DNA of 26,045 nt from JAAEUE01 sp039180225 (GTDB lineage: Bacteria; Pseudomonadota; Alphaproteobacteria; Rhizobiales; CAJQND01): contig JBCDDQ010000018.1 of NCBI GenBank assembly GCA_039180225.1, positions 1 to 26,045 of the forward strand, written 5' to 3'. Below the pieces are notes generated by a model that did no database searches, was not told where the DNA came from, and was given only the letters and a program-made list of their open reading frames with translations. Below, one piece after another: positions 22,642-26,045 of the stretch (position 1 is the first letter of the stretch; each line of letters starts with the position of its first letter). The translations under genes and the position numbers were made by a program.

Positions 22642-25485
22642 ATGCATAACGCGCGCAATGTTTCAGCCGTTTTGGGACCAACCAATACGGGCAAGACCCA
22701 TTTGGCTGTTGCCCGAATGCTGGACTATGAGACCGGCATGATCGGCCTGCCGCTTCGGCTCTTGGCTCGTGAAGTGTACGATAAGATCTGCTCGCGCGCC
22801 GGAACCGAGAGCGTTGCGCTGATCACCGGTGAAGAGAAAATCGTGCCGCCTGAGCCGCGATTTTACGTGTGTACGGTTGAGGCCATGCCGCGGGATCTGA
22901 AGGTTGATTTTCTGGCCGTTGATGAAGTCCAGCTGGCTGCCGATCTTGACCGTGGCCACATTTTTACGGACCGGATACTCCACGCCCGCGGCGTTCAAGA
23001 GACCATGCTTTTGGGCTCCGACACGGTGCGTGGGCTCCTTAGCGACCTGCTGCCGGGCCTCAACATCGTCACCCGGCCAAGGTTCTCCAAGCTCACCTAT
23101 GCTGGTACGAAGAAGATCACCCGTCTACCGCCGCGCTCGGCCGTGGTGGCGTTTTCCGCTGAGACGGTTTACGCCATTGCCGAGTTGATCAGGCGTCAGC
23201 GTGGCGGGGCGGCGGTGGTGCTGGGCGCGCTGAGCCCGCGCACGCGCAATGCCCAGGTTGAACTGTTTGAATCAGGCGATGTGGATTTCATCGTTGCCAC
23301 TGACGCAATCGGCATGGGGCTCAATATGGATGTGAGCCACGTGGCCTTTGCGGCCACGCGGAAGTTCGACGGCCGGATGTTCCGTGACCTCAATCCGGCC
23401 GAGCTTGCCCAAATTGCGGGCCGCGCCGGACGCTACATGGAAGACGGCACGTTTGGCACCACCGGGGAGGCCAATCCGCCGCAAGGCGATGTGGTCAATC
23501 AGATCGAAGACCATCGGTTTGAGCCGCTGCGAGTTATCCAATGGCGCAACCGGGTTCTGGATTTTTCCTCTCTGGACGATCTCATGCGGTCCCTCCTCAT
23601 TTTGCCCAAGACCAGGGGGCTGACCCGAGCCATGGGCGGTGATGACGTTCAGGCGCTGGAAATGATGATGCGCGAGCCGGAGATCCGCGACATGGTCGCC
23701 TCGGAGGCGGATGTTCGCATGTTGTGGGATGTGTGCCAGATACCGGACTACCGGAACATCACCAGCGGTGAGCATGCCCGTATTGTTGGCCAGGTTTTCC
23801 GTTCACTCATGTCCACCTCGGGCCGTGTACCTGACGAGTGGTACCAACGCCAATTGTCGTATGCGGACAGCACCGATGGTGATATAGACACTCTGGCGGG
23901 ACGGATCGCCCATGTGAGAACCTGGACGTTCATTGCGAACCGGCCAGACTGGCTAGAAGATCCCTACCGGTGGCAACAGCAAGCAAAGGCCATTGAAGAC
24001 AGACTGTCGGATGCTTTGCACGAGCGGCTGACACAGAGATTTATTGATCGGCGCACAAGTGTGCTGATGAAGCGTATGCGTGAGAAGGAAGAACTGATGG
24101 CGTCGGTTTCAACAGACGGCGACATTCATGTTGAAGGCGAGTTTATCGGGCAAATGACGGGCTTCCGCTTTGTACCAGATGACAGTGCCACAGACAGCCA
24201 GGCTAAGGCGCTGAAAGCAGCGTCGCTGAAAGCCATTGCAGCGGAAATCACCAGCAGGGCAAAGGCGTGCATCGGCGCGCCGGACAGGGAGTTTGCCCTC
24301 AAGCGTGACGGCGCCGTTGAGTGGAACGGAGCAAAAGTGGCCCAGCTTGAACCCGGCGCGACGATTTTGAAGCCGAGAACCAATCTGCTGGCCAACGACC
24401 AGTTGGAGGGGCCGGACCGGCTTGCCGTGCACGCGCGCTTGGAGACCTTTGTGACCGATCACATCGCGGCCATTCTGGAGCCGCTGGTCAAGCTGGCCGC
24501 GGCAGAAGATGTGGACGGCCTGGCAAGAGGCCTGGCCTTTCAGCTGACAGAGAATCTGGGCGTTCTGGTGCGCGATGAAGTGGCCGATGAGGTTAAGGCT
24601 CTCGACCAGTCCGCGCGGGGAACCTTGCGCCCCTATGGCGTGCGGTTTGGGGCTTACCATGTGTTTATGCCCATGCTTCTGAAGCCTGCCGCAGCTGAAT
24701 TGAAGCTTTTGTTATGGGCATTGTGGCAGACCGCTCAGCCCGATGCGCAGGCTCGGGTTTCTCTCGATCGTCTGCCCGAGCCGCCCGGCCAAGGTCTGAC
24801 ATCGGTGGCGTTTGACCGGTCAACGCCCAACGGGTTTTACCGCTCGGTTGGTTACCGCATTTGCGGCTCACGGGCTGTCCGCATCGACATGCTGGAGCGG
24901 CTGGCGGATTTGATCAGGCCGTGCATCTACTGGAAACCGGAGAAAGAGGGCGATGCGCGTCCTGCCGGCTCCGTGGAAGGCGGTGGCTTCACCGTGACGC
25001 CGGATATGATGTCGCTTGTTGGATGTTCAGGTGAGGATTTCTCCTCAATCTTGAAGGGGCTTGGCTACCGCTTGGAGCGCCGTTCCATTAAGTCCGAGCC
25101 CAAACCAGAAGCAGCCGAGGCACCTCAAGAAAAGGGCGGCGCTGCCGAAGAAGCTGCTGAGGCCAAAGAAGAAGCGCCGACCAAAGAGGAAACGGCGGTC
25201 AAAGAGGCTGCGGAAGAAGCCCCTGCCATGCTCGAGATCTGGTGGCCGGGCGGCAAACGCCAGGGCGGCCGGCAGGGCGGGCGCCAGAAGACGGACCAGA
25301 GGCGGCAGAAGTCGAGGCGTCCCCATCAGAAGGACCAGAAGAGGCAGGGAGGAAAGTTTGGCCGGGCTGCCAACAACAACACCAAACCGCCCAGGAAAGA
25401 GCGAGAGAAACAGCCCGACAAGGATTCACCCTTTGCGGCCCTTGGCGCCTTGAAAGCAGAGCTGGAAAAGAAAGGCAACGGGTGA
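22642..25485 (+). CDS. SUV3-like DExH-box RNA helicase with disordered basic tail
   Basis: A 947-aa superfamily 2 helicase of the SUV3/mitochondrial degradosome type found in alphaproteobacteria. Motif I is GPTNTGKT (12-19), motif II DEVQ (94-97), motif III-like LLGSDTVRGL, and motif VI QIAGRAGR (257-264). The helicase core ends near 400; a long helical region follows to about 810. From about 817 the sequence becomes low-complexity: first Glu/Ala/Lys-rich, then from about 870 Gly/Arg/Gln/Lys-rich, typical of an RNA-binding disordered tail, before a short ordered end (FAALGALKAELEKK). AAGGG lies about nine bases before the ATG. It probably unwinds RNA in degradation or ribosome assembly. Its stop overlaps the S4 gene by four bases. 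Confidence 0.9.
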   Translation: MHNARNVSAVLGPTNTGKTHLAVARMLDYETGMIGLPLRLLAREVYDKICSRAGTESVALITGEEKIVPPEPRFYVCTVEAMPRDLKVDFLAVDEVQLAADLDRGHIFTDRILHARGVQETMLLGSDTVRGLLSDLLPGLNIVTRPRFSKLTYAGTKKITRLPPRSAVVAFSAETVYAIAELIRRQRGGAAVVLGALSPRTRNAQVELFESGDVDFIVATDAIGMGLNMDVSHVAFAATRKFDGRMFRDLNPAELAQIAGRAGRYMEDGTFGTTGEANPPQGDVVNQIEDHRFEPLRVIQWRNRVLDFSSLDDLMRSLLILPKTRGLTRAMGGDDVQALEMMMREPEIRDMVASEADVRMLWDVCQIPDYRNITSGEHARIVGQVFRSLMSTSGRVPDEWYQRQLSYADSTDGDIDTLAGRIAHVRTWTFIANRPDWLEDPYRWQQQAKAIEDRLSDALHERLTQRFIDRRTSVLMKRMREKEELMASVSTDGDIHVEGEFIGQMTGFRFVPDDSATDSQAKALKAASLKAIAAEITSRAKACIGAPDREFALKRDGAVEWNGAKVAQLEPGATILKPRTNLLANDQLEGPDRLAVHARLETFVTDHIAAILEPLVKLAAAEDVDGLARGLAFQLTENLGVLVRDEVADEVKALDQSARGTLRPYGVRFGAYHVFMPMLLKPAAAELKLLLWALWQTAQPDAQARVSLDRLPEPPGQGLTSVAFDRSTPNGFYRSVGYRICGSRAVRIDMLERLADLIRPCIYWKPEKEGDARPAGSVEGGGFTVTPDMMSLVGCSGEDFSSILKGLGYRLERRSIKSEPKPEAAEAPQEKGGAAEEAAEAKEEAPTKEETAVKEAAEEAPAMLEIWWPGGKRQGGRQGGRQKTDQRRQKSRRPHQKDQKRQGGKFGRAANNNTKPPRKEREKQPDKDSPFAALGALKAELEKKGNG

Positions 25486-25874
25486 GCGGATCGGAGCAGG
25501 CTGAGCGCCAACGTGTCGATAAATGGCTGTGGTTCTCGCGGATCGTGAAAAGCAGAACCTTGGCCGGCGAGTTGGTGTCGAGCGGCAAGCTGCGTGTCAA
25601 CAAGGTGAAGATCGCAAAGCCCAGTTACCTGGTGGGATCGGGGGATGTTTTGACCTTCACCCATTATGGCCACCTCAGAGTGATCAAGATTGCGGCAATC
25701 GGCGCGCGCAGAGGCCCGGCGCCTGAGGCTCAGACGCTTTATGAGGATCTTAGTCCGCCGCGGGAGAAGAAAGAGGACGCCCCGGACGCCGCTGACCCTG
25801 GCCGAAGGGAGACCGGAGCAGGCCGGCCCACGAAGAAAGAACGCCGCGATCTGGAGCGCTGGCTGAAAGCTTAA
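25482..25874 (+). CDS. S4-domain RNA-binding protein (HSP15-like)
   Basis: A 130-aa protein with an N-terminal S4 domain: QRVDKWLWFSRIVKSRTLAG, then SGKLRVNKVKIAKPSYLVGSGDVLT. This is the HSP15/HslR type, whose Escherichia coli member binds stalled 50S subunits carrying peptidyl-tRNA. The C-terminal third is charged and probably disordered, ending RPTKKERRDLERWLKA. The start is a GTG at 25482 that overlaps the helicase TGA (GTGA). Coupled expression with the helicase suggests a shared role in RNA or ribosome quality control. Confidence 0.9.
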   Translation: MSGSEQAERQRVDKWLWFSRIVKSRTLAGELVSSGKLRVNKVKIAKPSYLVGSGDVLTFTHYGHLRVIKIAAIGARRGPAPEAQTLYEDLSPPREKKEDAPDAADPGRRETGAGRPTKKERRDLERWLKA

Positions 25875-25875
25875 T

Positions 25876-25960
25876 GCTGCGGCTCTTGCGCTCATGGCGT
25901 GGTTCGCCTTGCCGCCGTCCGGACGATCAGATAGAAACCGCCGCAGCTTTCTTTCTTCTC
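25876..25960 (+). terminator. Long-loop inverted repeat with T-rich tail, possible terminator
   Basis: GCTGCGGC (25876-25883) pairs with GCCGCAGC (25940-25947), followed by TTTCTTTCTTCT. The 56-base loop contains two smaller hairpins: GGCG-TGGTT-CGCC (25896-25908) and the palindrome CGTCCGGACG (25916-25925). It lies just after the S4 gene and before the probable hisS start, so it may end the helicase-S4 transcript. The tail has Cs, so strength is uncertain. Confidence 0.45.
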
Positions 25961-25980
25961 GTGCATTAAAGACCAATCCA

Positions 25981-26045
25981 ATGGCAAAGAAAAACAAACC
26001 GGTTCGGCCCAAGGCGCGGCTGCCGAAGGGCTTGCGGGATGTGGA
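25981..26045 (+). CDS. hisS: Probable histidine-tRNA ligase, 5' end only
   Basis: The window ends 21 codons into an ORF starting MAKKNKPVRPKARLPKGLRD. A short basic leader followed by ARLPKGLRD resembles the start of class II histidyl-tRNA synthetases, where an R-x-P-K/R-G-x-x-D motif opens the catalytic domain. Only the leader is present, so the call rests on this motif. The ribosome site is weak (AAAGA). Confidence 0.5.
   Translation, partial: MAKKNKPVRPKARLPKGLRDV

Noticed and set aside
25242..25481. N-terminal extension of the S4 protein into the helicase gene
   Set aside because: The S4 domain starts at once after the GTG at 25482, which overlaps the helicase stop in the usual coupled way; the extension is an out-of-frame read of the low-complexity tail.
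1..26045. CRISPR arrays, tRNA, rRNA, toxin-antitoxin or phage defence genes
   Set aside because: No repeat-spacer pattern, cloverleaf or recognisable defence domains were found on reading both strands.

Overview
The window reads as a stretch of alphaproteobacterial chromosome, most likely from the Hyphomicrobiales (Rhizobiales) or a close marine relative. The main reasons are the gene order xerD / aroK-aroB-corC / bolA / J-protein / cobS-cobT / rpmB / DUF3108 / SUV3-type helicase / S4 protein, which I recall as typical of that group, the aerobic CobS-CobT cobaltochelatase genes, and an alphaproteobacteria-specific TIGR02186 membrane protein. The sequence is GC-rich and densely coded. I see no insertion sequence, prophage, CRISPR array, rRNA or tRNA.

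Layout. (1) 1-2541: a small unknown ORF, then a minus-strand operon of a TauE/SafE permease, a TIGR02186 protein and a universal stress protein. (2) 2611-6146: a secreted DUF1194 (VWA-like) protein that runs tail-to-tail into a two-gene molybdenum hydroxylase (IorA/IorB type). (3) 6460-8828: a secreted unknown protein followed by a split AtuA-family pair. (4) 8888-9298: a compact unit with a CRP-like palindrome, a nine-codon mini-ORF, a 78-aa unknown protein and a strong terminator. (5) 9298-12270, minus strand: a YafK-type L,D-transpeptidase broken by an in-frame TGA, then accA, xerD and a 47-aa membrane microprotein. (6) 12471-16458: aroK-aroB-corC, convergent bolA, and a J-domain protein. 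(7) 16572-20839: cobS-cobT, a phytase-like esterase protein, and convergent rpmB with a shared terminator region. (8) 21152-26045: a DUF3108 protein, a 617-bp AT-richer intergenic region, a long SUV3-like helicase, an HSP15-like S4 protein and the first codons of a probable hisS.

How they fit together. Much of the window is housekeeping: chorismate synthesis (aroK, aroB), fatty acid synthesis (accA), chromosome dimer resolution (xerD), cobalamin synthesis (cobS, cobT), Fe-S/redox handling (bolA), ribosome and RNA metabolism (rpmB, helicase, S4). Sections 1-4 are more accessory: sulfur-anion or stress transport, periplasmic oxidation and acyclic terpene-type catabolism.

The most interesting signals are: a TGA exactly where the YafK-type active-site motif normally has its first cysteine (nonsense mutation, sequencing error, or selenocysteine/readthrough); a diverged two-copy module in the 22025-22641 intergenic region, which also has a consensus DnaA box and eight GANTC sites; and the small CRP-site/leader/78-aa/terminator unit. 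I did not find a clear defence or secondary-metabolite system.
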